Positions 30,892-38,200 of a DNA stretch of 64,000 bases are shown here, piece by piece (position 1 is the stretch's first letter; each line of letters starts with the position of its first letter). This DNA is from an uncultured Collinsella sp. GTDB lineage: Bacteria > Actinomycetota > Coriobacteriia > Coriobacteriales > Coriobacteriaceae. Below the pieces are notes generated by a model. That model was not told where the DNA came from. It ran no database searches and saw only the letters and a list, made by a program, of their open reading frames with translations. The stretch lies in assembly GCA_934621885.1 (NCBI GenBank), contig CAKTUH010000004.1, positions 8,334 to 72,333 of the forward strand, in the 5' to 3' direction. Both the position numbers and the translations under genes were made by a program.

Positions 30892-32237
30892 GCGGTGGCG
30901 CGACCGAGCCAGTTGCCGCTGTGATGGTAGACGGTGAACATCGTGGCGGTGATTACCCAGGTTACGGGGTAGACCAGCAGCAGATGCTCGAGCGAGGGGT
31001 CGAGCGGCATAATCGCGAACACCCACGCCACGCGGAGCACGACCGTGCCGAAGATCGTGAGCATCATAGGCTGGAAGCTCACGCCAGCGCCACGGATGGA
31101 GCCGGACGCGTTTTCGATAATCGAGAAAATCGCGTAAAACGGCGCGATGAAATGAAGAATCGTCGTGGTGTAAGCCGAAATTGCGGCATCGTCGATAAAC
31201 AAACGCGACAACGGACCCGAGAACACAAGCAGCACGGCAGACAGGCCACCAATGAGCATAAACGACAGCACGAGCGACGTGTGATATCCCTTTCGCATGC
31301 GATCGTAATTTCGCGCACCAAAGTTCTGCGCCGAGAACGTGGTGATCGACACGCCAAGCGCCTCGGTCACCATCCAGATAATGCCGTCCAGGCGGCCGGA
31401 AAGGCCCCAAGCGGTCGTGACATCGGCACCAAACGAGTTGACCGACACCTGAATCAAAACGTTGGAGATCGAATACGCGGCAGACTGAACGCCCAGCGGC
31501 AAACCGCACGAAAGCATGCTCTTGCAAATGCCGCGATCGATACCGAGCTTGGATAGCGACAACCGCCACGCCCCCGGAGCGCGCATCATGCGGATCACAA
31601 TCATCGTGGCATTGGTGCAGATAGTCAGCGCCACCGCGATGCCGCAGCCCAGCGCTTCCATATGCAGCACGGCGACAAAGAGAATGTCGAGTGCCACGTT
31701 GACGAAGCAGCCGGAGGCAATAATGACCGCCGGACCGCGCGTGTCGCCCACGGCGCGCAACAGCGCCGTCCCCATATTGAGCAGCAGCGCCGCAAACATG
31801 GCGGCGAAGTAGCAACGGGCATACGCCACACCCTCGGCCAGCAGCTCATGCGGCGTATTCATCAACACAAGCATCGGCTCGACAAACACCATGCCCAGAA
31901 TGGAAATGACAATGCCGCCCACCAGCGCGAGCGTCATGGCCGTATGGACCGATCGGCTCAGGCGCTCGTCATCGTGCTGACCAAAAAACTGGCCCGTAAT
32001 GACCGCACAGCCAGCACCCACACCGACGCAAAAACCAATGCAGAGCTCCGTAAGCACCATCGTGGCCTGAATGCCACCCAGCGCGAGCTTGCCGCCAAAC
32101 TGACCGACGATATAGGTGCCGATAAGCGTGTATGCCTGCTGAAAAAACGAACTAAAGAAGATGGGAACGCACAGCGACAGCAGCTGCTGCCAAATGACGC
32201 CCTGCGTTACATCGATAGCCGTAGATTTCTTAGCCAC
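30888..32237 (-). CDS. MATE family multidrug/toxin efflux transporter
   Basis: A 449-residue antiporter of the MATE family (NorM/DinF-like), predicted to have 12 membrane helices, that exports cationic compounds using Na+ or H+. Typical segments are FFSSFFQQAYTLIGTYIVGQF in helix 1, GVGAGCAVITGQFFGQ, and ITTFSAQNFGARNYDR in the second half. I chose the GTG at 32237 (MAKKSTAIDVTQG) because GGGGAGGG lies just upstream. Its TAG stop is the first bases of the right RAYT repeat. The substrate is unknown. Confidence 0.9.
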   Translation of the reverse strand: MAKKSTAIDVTQGVIWQQLLSLCVPIFFSSFFQQAYTLIGTYIVGQFGGKLALGGIQATMVLTELCIGFCVGVGAGCAVITGQFFGQHDDERLSRSVHTAMTLALVGGIVISILGMVFVEPMLVLMNTPHELLAEGVAYARCYFAAMFAALLLNMGTALLRAVGDTRGPAVIIASGCFVNVALDILFVAVLHMEALGCGIAVALTICTNATMIVIRMMRAPGAWRLSLSKLGIDRGICKSMLSCGLPLGVQSAAYSISNVLIQVSVNSFGADVTTAWGLSGRLDGIIWMVTEALGVSITTFSAQNFGARNYDRMRKGYHTSLVLSFMLIGGLSAVLLVFSGPLSRLFIDDAAISAYTTTILHFIAPFYAIFSIIENASGSIRGAGVSFQPMMLTIFGTVVLRVAWVFAIMPLDPSLEHLLLVYPVTWVITATMFTVYHHSGNWLGRATA

Positions 32238-32308
32238 ACGCCCTCCCCACCAGCGTACGTCAAACAATAAAACGGCAATTTAAGACCAAAGCCAATACCA
32301 GCTTAGCA

Positions 32309-32326
32309 CCGACCGGGATCGGTCGA
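32309..32326. promoter_or_regulatory. Small inverted repeat upstream of the MATE gene
   Basis: CCGACC and GGTCG arms around GGGATC lie about 72 bases before the MATE start, next to a TG-extended -10 candidate TAAGCT (minus strand, about 32300-32305). It could be an operator for an exporter-controlling repressor, but no regulator gene is adjacent. Confidence 0.3.
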
Positions 32327-32362
32327 TACACCCCGAATCAGAGCCCGGTGCGAAATATCTAC

Positions 32363-33277
32363 CTAGTGATACAAACCCGGCTGGTAGTGGTACTCGTTGC
32401 TCACATGCGGGCACAGCTGCCAAAAGGCGACAGCACTTGCCGCGGCCACGTTGAGCGAATCGACCCCATGCGCCATCGGAATACGCACGGCGCGGTCGCA
32501 GCCTGCAATGGTCTTGGCGCCCAAGCCAGCACCCTCGGTGCCCATAAAGATTGCCAGGCGGTCAATCTCCTGCAGCACGGGATCGTCCAACGACACCGAA
32601 TCATCCGTCAACGCCATGGCGGCACACGAAAAGTCGGCATCGTGCAGCGCCGCCAGCCCATCATGCGGCCATACGCGCGCCTCGCTGCCAATGCGCGTCC
32701 AGGGCACCTGGAACACCGTGCCCATGCTCACGCGGGCCGAGCGACGGTACAGCGGATCACAGCAAGTGGGGCTCACCAAAATGCCATCGATGTTCAGCGC
32801 AGCCGCCGAGCGGAAAATCGCGCCGACGTTGGTGTGGTCGACAATGCCCTCGAGCACGCACACGCGCACCGGGCGCTCCCCCGCCGCCTCGACGACGCCG
32901 CCCAAGAACTCGGCTACTGGAATCTGTCGCGGACGACGAAATGCCGCGAGCGCACCGCGCGTCACGTTAAAACCCGTCAGCCGCTCCATGAGCTCCATCG
33001 AGGCCACGAACACGGGAACCGGACCCGCGCCCTCGCGCACAGCCAGACGCTCAAACAGCGGCATCATCTGGTCGAGCCAGCGCTCGCCCAAAAGAAAGCT
33101 CACCGGCTCGTATCCGGCGCGAACCGCACGCTCGATGACCTTGGCACTCTCGGCGATAAAAATGCCCTTCTGCGGCTCCAGCACGCAGCGCAGCTCACGC
33201 TCGGTCAGTCGCACGTAGGCATCAAGCCGCTCGTCCTCGAGCGAATCGATTCGCAGCACCTCAACGGCATCAGTCAT
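32363..33277 (-). CDS. TrmH/SpoU family RNA 2'-O-methyltransferase
   Basis: SPOUT-fold methyltransferase acting on rRNA or tRNA. The ATG at 33277 gives 304 residues. The N-terminal ~110 residues are the substrate-binding domain of this branch (EPQKGIFIAESAKVIERA). The SpoU motifs are VDHTNVGAIFRSAAAL (motif 1), IFMGTEGAGLG (motif 2) and RIPMAHGVDSLNVAAASAVAFW (motif 3), all intact. An earlier in-frame ATG at 33310 has no better ribosome-binding site. Its target nucleotide is not predictable. Confidence 0.9.
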   Translation of the reverse strand: MTDAVEVLRIDSLEDERLDAYVRLTERELRCVLEPQKGIFIAESAKVIERAVRAGYEPVSFLLGERWLDQMMPLFERLAVREGAGPVPVFVASMELMERLTGFNVTRGALAAFRRPRQIPVAEFLGGVVEAAGERPVRVCVLEGIVDHTNVGAIFRSAAALNIDGILVSPTCCDPLYRRSARVSMGTVFQVPWTRIGSEARVWPHDGLAALHDADFSCAAMALTDDSVSLDDPVLQEIDRLAIFMGTEGAGLGAKTIAGCDRAVRIPMAHGVDSLNVAAASAVAFWQLCPHVSNEYHYQPGLYH

Positions 33278-33386
33278 AGCAGCCAGCCCGCACCTTTCTT
33301 TACAGCGCATCTATACCAAACGAGGCGACGCTAAGCGCCGCCCCATGCATTCAAACAAACCGATGATACCGTTCACGCCAGACGAT

Positions 33387-33905
33387 TTACGCCTCAACGC
33401 GACGATACGTCACGAACTCATAATCGACACCCTCGTCGCCCTCGCCCGAGGCAATCGTGGCAACACCGTCACGCCGCGCAATCTCCCACGCGGGATCGGC
33501 ATCCAGATCGGGAAAGTACGTATCCACGGCATGCACGCAATGGTCATGCGTAACCTCGGCCTCGGCGCAATACGGCAAAAACTGCCGATACACCTCGCCG
33601 CCACCGATTACCCACGCAACGGGCTCATCGGCCACGGCGGCCAAGGCCTCGTCAACGCTATGCACCACGTCGACACCCTCGGGCGCAAAGCCTTGGTCGC
33701 GCGTGAGCACAATGTTGCGGCGATTCTTGAGCGGACGCCCGCCGGGAAAACTCAGCAGCGTCTTGCGTCCCATAATGACCGGGCAGCCTTTGGTGCACGC
33801 CACAAAATGACGCATGTCGGCGCGATTGGACACGACCATGTCACCCTCGCACCCAATGCCCCAATCGTCACACACGGCGACAATGGCGGAAAGCTTACAC
33901 GTCAT
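33387..33905 (-). CDS. folA: Dihydrofolate reductase
   Basis: Reduces dihydrofolate to tetrahydrofolate with NADPH, recycling the product of thymidylate synthase. The 172-residue protein shows LSAIVAVCDDWGIGCEGDM, VIMGRKTLLSFPGGRPLKNRRNIVLTR (NADPH site) and VIGGGEVYRQFLPY, all standard. The ATG at 33905 has AGGTGA overlapping the thyA stop; a GTG three codons earlier is less likely. It is translationally linked to thyA. Confidence 0.94.
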   Translation of the reverse strand: MTCKLSAIVAVCDDWGIGCEGDMVVSNRADMRHFVACTKGCPVIMGRKTLLSFPGGRPLKNRRNIVLTRDQGFAPEGVDVVHSVDEALAAVADEPVAWVIGGGEVYRQFLPYCAEAEVTHDHCVHAVDTYFPDLDADPAWEIARRDGVATIASGEGDEGVDYEFVTYRRVEA

Positions 33906-33914
33906 GCGCGTCAC

Positions 33915-34763
33915 CTACACCGCAATGGGGATGTTCTTGACCTGCGGGCCGTGCTCATAGCCCTCGACGATCAGATCATCAGTCGTAAACGCATAGAAGT
34001 CATGTACATCGGGGTTAAGCGTTACCTTAGGCGCGGCAAACTGCGGACGCTCGATAAGCTCGCGGACGATATCGACATGACGGTCGTAAATATGAGCATC
34101 GGCAATCACGTGCAGCAGCTCGCCGGGAATCATATCGACCGACTGCGCCACCATCATCAGCAAAATGGCGTACTGGCACACGTTCCAGTTATTCGCGGCC
34201 AAGATATCCTGGCTGCGCTGGTTGAGAATCATGTTAAGCGTCGGCTTATCATCCTGCGGGCGCTGTGTGACGTTATAGGTCACGCTGTAAGCGCACGGAT
34301 ACAGGTGCATCTCGGACAGGTCACTGAACACGTACGTGTTCGTCATAATGCGACGGCTATACGGCGTGTGCTTAAGGTCGTACAGCACGCGGTCCATCTG
34401 GTCGAAATCGCCCTCAGCGTAATGGCTCTTCTGACCAATCTGATAGCCGTAGGCCTTACCGATCGAACCGGTCTCGTCGGCCCACTCATCCCAGATATGG
34501 CTGTTGAGGTCATGCACATTATTGGACTTCTTTTGATAGATCCACAGGATCTCGTCCATGGCGGACTTGAGCGCCGTACGGCGCAGAGTGAGCGCCGGGA
34601 ACTCCTCGCGCAGGTCGTAGCGCGCCGTGACGCCGAAGTTTTTAATGGTATAGGCAGGGGTGCCGTCCTCCCACACCGGACGGACCTTTTGGCCCTCGGT
34701 AGTGGTGCCATGGTCCAAGATATCGCGGCACATGGTTACAAACTGTTGATCAGCTTTGCTCAT
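33915..34763 (-). CDS. thyA: Thymidylate synthase (ThyA)
   Basis: Makes dTMP from dUMP with methylene-tetrahydrofolate. The 282-residue protein has the catalytic cysteine in HLYPCAYSVTYNV and the dUMP-binding LNQRSQDILAANNWNVCQYA. The PC-x-Y variation and the long insert-free layout match the B. subtilis ThyA branch rather than E. coli. The ribosome-binding site AGGAGGG is 4 bases from the ATG. It forms an operon with folA and is divergent from the DUF134-NifX gene. Confidence 0.95.
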   Translation of the reverse strand: MSKADQQFVTMCRDILDHGTTTEGQKVRPVWEDGTPAYTIKNFGVTARYDLREEFPALTLRRTALKSAMDEILWIYQKKSNNVHDLNSHIWDEWADETGSIGKAYGYQIGQKSHYAEGDFDQMDRVLYDLKHTPYSRRIMTNTYVFSDLSEMHLYPCAYSVTYNVTQRPQDDKPTLNMILNQRSQDILAANNWNVCQYAILLMMVAQSVDMIPGELLHVIADAHIYDRHVDIVRELIERPQFAAPKVTLNPDVHDFYAFTTDDLIVEGYEHGPQVKNIPIAV

Positions 34764-34849
34764 TGACCCTCCTGTCAGTCGCCTATAAGCGAGATTTATT
34801 GTAGCCCAGGCGCGCTCGACCCCACAGCCCTAACATAAGCCGTCATTTC

Positions 34850-34861
34850 TGACATATGCCA
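34850..34861. promoter_or_regulatory. Upstream operator candidate (TGACATATGCCA)
   Basis: One mismatch from the perfect palindrome at 34903-34914, 53 bases away centre to centre (about five helical turns). It lies just upstream of the -35 box of the DUF134-NifX gene. Confidence 0.5.
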
Positions 34862-34869
34862 CAAATGCC

Positions 34870-34897
34870 TTGCGCCCCACGACCAACGAGTTATCCT
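34870..34897 (+). promoter_or_regulatory. Promoter of the DUF134-NifX gene
   Basis: TTGCGC (34870-34875) and TATCCT (34892-34897) are separated by 16 bases. The expected start near 34904 falls in the palindrome at 34903-34914. Confidence 0.5.
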
Positions 34898-34902
34898 ATT
34901 GT

Positions 34903-34914
34903 TGACATATGTCA
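34903..34914. promoter_or_regulatory. Perfect palindromic operator candidate TGACATATGTCA
   Basis: A 12-base perfect palindrome at the predicted transcription start and 15 bases before the ATG. Binding here would block transcription. The DUF134 HTH domain encoded just downstream is the obvious candidate repressor; that link is inference. Confidence 0.55.
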
Positions 34915-34928
34915 GATAAGGAGTGCGC

Positions 34929-35681
34929 ATGGCAGGAAGACGCGAAAAACTTCGCCGCGTCGGGATCATTCCCGAATACCGCGGCTTTACCCCCGATGGC
35001 CTAGCCAGCGGCGACGCCATCGACATGACCGTCGACGAGCTCGAGGTCCTGCGCCTCTGCGACCTGGAAGGCCTCAATCAAGAGGCGGTCGCCCAGCAGA
35101 TGGGCATCGCCCGTGCCACGGTGGCGGCCATTTGCAGCCGCGCGCATCGAAAGGTGGCAAACGCCTTGGTCAACGGGCGAGCGCTCATCATCGAGGGCGG
35201 TACTATCGCGTACTCCCCCATCGCAACAACGACGGCCGCATGGCCAGCAAAGGAGGTCGGCACCATGAGGGTGGCAACCACGTACGACAACGGCAACATC
35301 TTTATGCACTTTGGACGCAGCGAGCAGTTCAAGATCTACGACATTCAGGACGGTAAGGTGCTCAACGAGCAGGTCGTGGGCACCGGCGGCACCGGTCACG
35401 GCGCCCTGGCTGGCCTGCTCGCCAACGGCGGTGTCGATACGCTCATCTGTGGCGGTATCGGCGGCGGCGCCATCAACGCGCTCGCCCAGGCCGGCATCAC
35501 GGTCTATGCCGGCGCCCAGGGCAGCTGCGACGCCTGCGTCGAGGCGCTCATCGCCGGCACGCTCGTACAAAACGGCGAGGCCACATGCGGCTGTCACGGC
35601 CACGAGCACGAGCATGGCGAGTCCTGCAGCTGCCACGGCCATCACGAGCACGAGGGCCACGAGGGCTGCGGCTGCCACTAA
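34929..35681 (+). CDS. DUF134 HTH domain fused to NifX-like (dinitrogenase Fe-Mo cofactor) domain
   Basis: A 250-residue two-domain protein. Residues ~1-90 are DUF134, a DNA-binding domain with RRVGIIPEYRGFTP and a sigma-70-region-4-like helix-turn-helix (LNQEAVAQQMGIARATVAAI). Residues ~112-220 are a NifX/NifB-type fold (VATTYDNGNIFMHFGRSEQFKIYD, LICGGIGGGAINALAQAG) used for metal-cluster cofactor trafficking. The last ~35 residues are a His/Cys-rich metal-binding tail (CGCHGHEHEHGESCSCHGHH). The ATG at 34929 has AAGGAG 6 bases upstream. No nitrogenase genes are present, so it is probably a metal- or cluster-responsive regulator. Confidence 0.88.
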   Translation: MAGRREKLRRVGIIPEYRGFTPDGLASGDAIDMTVDELEVLRLCDLEGLNQEAVAQQMGIARATVAAICSRAHRKVANALVNGRALIIEGGTIAYSPIATTTAAWPAKEVGTMRVATTYDNGNIFMHFGRSEQFKIYDIQDGKVLNEQVVGTGGTGHGALAGLLANGGVDTLICGGIGGGAINALAQAGITVYAGAQGSCDACVEALIAGTLVQNGEATCGCHGHEHEHGESCSCHGHHEHEGHEGCGCH

Positions 35682-35739
35682 CGGCAAGTGCCTCGGTGCC
35701 GACACGCGCCACGCACACAACAAATCACGCAACAACGAC

Positions 35740-35773
35740 GAAGGCCGCCTGGAACACCATCCAGGCGGCCTTC
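35740..35773. terminator. Hairpin between convergent DUF134-NifX and ffh
   Basis: Perfect 13-bp stem GAAGGCCGCCTGG (35740-35752) with its complement at 35761-35773 and an 8-base loop. Neither side has a long T-run (CGTCGTTGTTG on the minus strand). It probably ends both transcripts. Confidence 0.65.
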
Positions 35774-35796
35774 GCCATACACGACTCAACTAGTCA

Positions 35797-37272
35797 TTAT
35801 TTCTTATTGCGCATCTGCGCTTCCATCTGGCGCAGCAGCTCCATATCGGACTTGGGGCCGCCCGTTCCCAGGCCGCCCATGCCGCCCAGACCCATGGCGT
35901 CCAAACCGGGGATATTGGGCATGCGCATCTTCTTGCCCTTCTTACCCTTCTTGCCCTTTTTGCCGGCGGCCTGAGCCTGATTGGCCATCGTGCGCATGCG
36001 GCCCATCATCTTGTTCATCTCGCCCCACTGCTTCATAAGGCTGTTGACCTCGGTGGGGGTCACGCCGGCGCCCTTGGCAATACGCGCACGGCGCTGGCCG
36101 TTGATGATGGAGGGACGCAGGCGCTCCTCCTTGGTCATCGACATGATGATGGCCTCGTTCTTATCGAAGATGCCCTCGTCAAGGTTGCCGCCCATCTGGT
36201 TGAGCGCACGCTGGCCACCGGGGAGCATGCCCAGGATGCCCTTCATGCCGCCCATCTTCTTGACGGCCTTCATCTGATCGAGCATGTCGTTCATGGTGAA
36301 GCCCTCGCGCAGCATACGCTCGGCAGCCTCGAGCTGCTCGGCGTCGGCTGCCTCCTGGGCCTTTTCGATGATGCCGACGACGTCGCCCATGCCCAGAATG
36401 CGCTTGGCCATGCGGTCGGGATAGAACGGCTCGAGCGAATCGGGCATCTCGCCCATGCTCACGAACTTGATGGGCTTACCGGTCACCTGGCGCACCGAAA
36501 GCGCGCCGCCGCCACGGGCGTCACCGTCGAGCTTGGAGATGATCACGCCGTCAAAGTCGGTGCGGTCGGCAAAGGTCGAGACGACGTTGACGATGTCCTG
36601 GCCGGTCATGGCGTCGACGACCATCAGCACCTGGTCGGGCTTGACAGCCTTCTTGATGTCGACGGCCTCCTGCATCATCTGCTCATCGATCTGCAGACGG
36701 CCGGCGGTATCGACGATGACCACGTCGCGCAGGTGGTCGACAGCCTCCTGGATGGCGCCCTTGGCGATGTCGACCGGGTGCGCACCGTCGCCGCGGAAGA
36801 CCGGAACGCCGATCTCGCCGCCGAGCGTGGCCAGCTGGTCCGCAGCGGCGGGACGGTAGACGTCGCACGCGGCGAGCAGCGGCGAGCGGCCCTGCTTCTT
36901 GAGCAGGTAGGCCAACTTTACGGCCGCCGTGGTCTTACCGGAACCCTGCAGGCCCACGAGCATGATGACGTTAGGGATACGGTTGCTAAAGACGAGCTTG
37001 CTCTCGGTGGAGCCGAGCATCTCGGTGAGCTCGTCGAGCACGATCTTGACGACGTTTTGCGCCGGCGACAGCGACTCCATGACCTCGGCGGTCATGCAGC
37101 GCTCCTTGGTCTTGGCAACGAACTCCTTGACGACCTTAAAGTTGACGTCGGCCTCGAGCAGTGCCATGCGAATGTCGCGCATGGCCGAGGTGATATCGGC
37201 CTCGGTCAGCTTACCCTTGCCGCGCAGGCGGTCAAATGTGTCGTTGAGGCGATCACTCAGGGAATCAAACAC
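35797..37272 (-). CDS. ffh: Signal recognition particle protein Ffh
   Basis: GTPase that, with 4.5S RNA, brings signal-peptide-bearing ribosomes to FtsY at the membrane. The 491-residue protein has the N domain (residues ~1-90), G1 loop VGLQGSGKTTAAVKLA, DTAGRLQIDEQMM, KLDGDARGGGALS, and the methionine-rich M domain from about residue 325, ending in a KKGKKGKKGKKM stretch and glycine-rich tail that are normal for the family. It is the last gene of the long operon, 10 bases after ftsY. Confidence 0.97.
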   Translation of the reverse strand: MFDSLSDRLNDTFDRLRGKGKLTEADITSAMRDIRMALLEADVNFKVVKEFVAKTKERCMTAEVMESLSPAQNVVKIVLDELTEMLGSTESKLVFSNRIPNVIMLVGLQGSGKTTAAVKLAYLLKKQGRSPLLAACDVYRPAAADQLATLGGEIGVPVFRGDGAHPVDIAKGAIQEAVDHLRDVVIVDTAGRLQIDEQMMQEAVDIKKAVKPDQVLMVVDAMTGQDIVNVVSTFADRTDFDGVIISKLDGDARGGGALSVRQVTGKPIKFVSMGEMPDSLEPFYPDRMAKRILGMGDVVGIIEKAQEAADAEQLEAAERMLREGFTMNDMLDQMKAVKKMGGMKGILGMLPGGQRALNQMGGNLDEGIFDKNEAIIMSMTKEERLRPSIINGQRRARIAKGAGVTPTEVNSLMKQWGEMNKMMGRMRTMANQAQAAGKKGKKGKKGKKMRMPNIPGLDAMGLGGMGGLGTGGPKSDMELLRQMEAQMRNKK

Positions 37273-37282
37273 TAGTCACTCC

Positions 37283-38200
37283 TTAGTTGGACTCGCCCAC
37301 CAGGGCGCGGCAGAAATCTTTGGCGTTAAACTCCTGCAGGTCATCGACCTGCTCACCCACGCCGATGCGCAGGATCGGGAGCTTGAGCTTCTCGGCCACG
37401 GCCATGGCGATACCGCCCTTTGCCGTGCCGTCGAGCTTAGTCATGATAATACCGTCCAGGCCCAGCGCCTCGTTAAACTCGAGCGCCTGGTTCAGGCCGT
37501 TCTGGCCGGTGGCGGCATCGATCACGAGCACGACCGAGACCGGCATGGGACCGGCGGCCATATTGGCGGCGCGCTTGCGGGTCACGTTGACCACCTTGGC
37601 GAGCTCGCGCATGAGCTCGGGGCTCGTGTGCAGACGGCCGGCGGTATCGATGAGCACCAGGTCGCTGCCGCGCTTATCGGCCTCGTCGAGCACGTCGTAG
37701 CACACGCTCGCCGGATCGGAGCCGCGGTCGCGCTTGATGACCGGCACGCCGGCGCGCTGGCCCCACACATCGAGCTGCTCGATAGCGGCGGCACGGAAGG
37801 TATCGGCCGAACCGATCACGACGTTCTTGCCGCGGGCGGACATGGCGCTCGCGATCTTGCCGACCGTGGTGGTCTTGCCGGCACCGTTGATGCCGACGAA
37901 CAGCACACAGCTCGGCGTATCGGAGAACGGGTCGCGCTCAACGGGCACAAAATGCCCCTCGAGTTGCTCGGCCAGGGCGCGGCGAAGCTGCGGGGCGGTC
38001 TTGAGGTTCTTCTTGGCTGCGGCATCGCGCAGGTCATCGGAGACCTGAATGGCAACCTCGGCACCCATGTCACCCATGACGAGGGTGTCCTCAAGGTCCT
38101 CCCAAAAATCCTCATCGACCTCGCCGCCAAAGTAGAAGACCTCGTTGAGGGCCTCGCGGCTGCGCTCAAGTCCGCGCGAGAGAGCGTCAAAGAATCCCAT
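37283..38200 (-). CDS. ftsY: SRP receptor FtsY
   Basis: Membrane-docking GTPase partner of Ffh. The 305-residue protein is a short form without an extended acidic A domain; it begins MGFFDALSRGLERSREAL, in which the amphipathic start probably contacts lipid. G1 is VGINGAGKTTTVGKIA, followed by DTAGRLHTSPELMREL and KLDGTAKGGIAMAVAEKL. Its ATG overlaps the smc stop as TAATG, giving the classic smc-ftsY-ffh cluster. Confidence 0.96.
   Translation of the reverse strand: MGFFDALSRGLERSREALNEVFYFGGEVDEDFWEDLEDTLVMGDMGAEVAIQVSDDLRDAAAKKNLKTAPQLRRALAEQLEGHFVPVERDPFSDTPSCVLFVGINGAGKTTTVGKIASAMSARGKNVVIGSADTFRAAAIEQLDVWGQRAGVPVIKRDRGSDPASVCYDVLDEADKRGSDLVLIDTAGRLHTSPELMRELAKVVNVTRKRAANMAAGPMPVSVVLVIDAATGQNGLNQALEFNEALGLDGIIMTKLDGTAKGGIAMAVAEKLKLPILRIGVGEQVDDLQEFNAKDFCRALVGESN

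Noticed and set aside
30838..31815. 325-codon open frame on the minus strand with odd Cys/His content
   Set aside because: Alternative frame of the MATE gene; it starts inside that gene and crosses its stop.
34300..34330. Unusual PC-A-Y catalytic segment in ThyA
   Set aside because: It differs from E. coli (PCH) but agrees with the B. subtilis ThyA branch (PCVY), so it is normal for that subfamily.
35788..35800. CTAGTCATTA beside the ffh stop, resembling the RAYT repeat
   Set aside because: Only about 10 bases match and neither the GGGGACG core nor an inverted partner is present.
35930..35975. KKGKKGKKG repeat in Ffh as a possible unstable repeat
   Set aside because: Lysine/glycine-rich ends are normal in the M domain of Ffh; there is no sign of frameshift.
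37268..37278. ACTAGTCACTCC near the ffh start
   Set aside because: Short chance match to the repeat core; it is explained by the ffh start codon and its ribosome-binding site.
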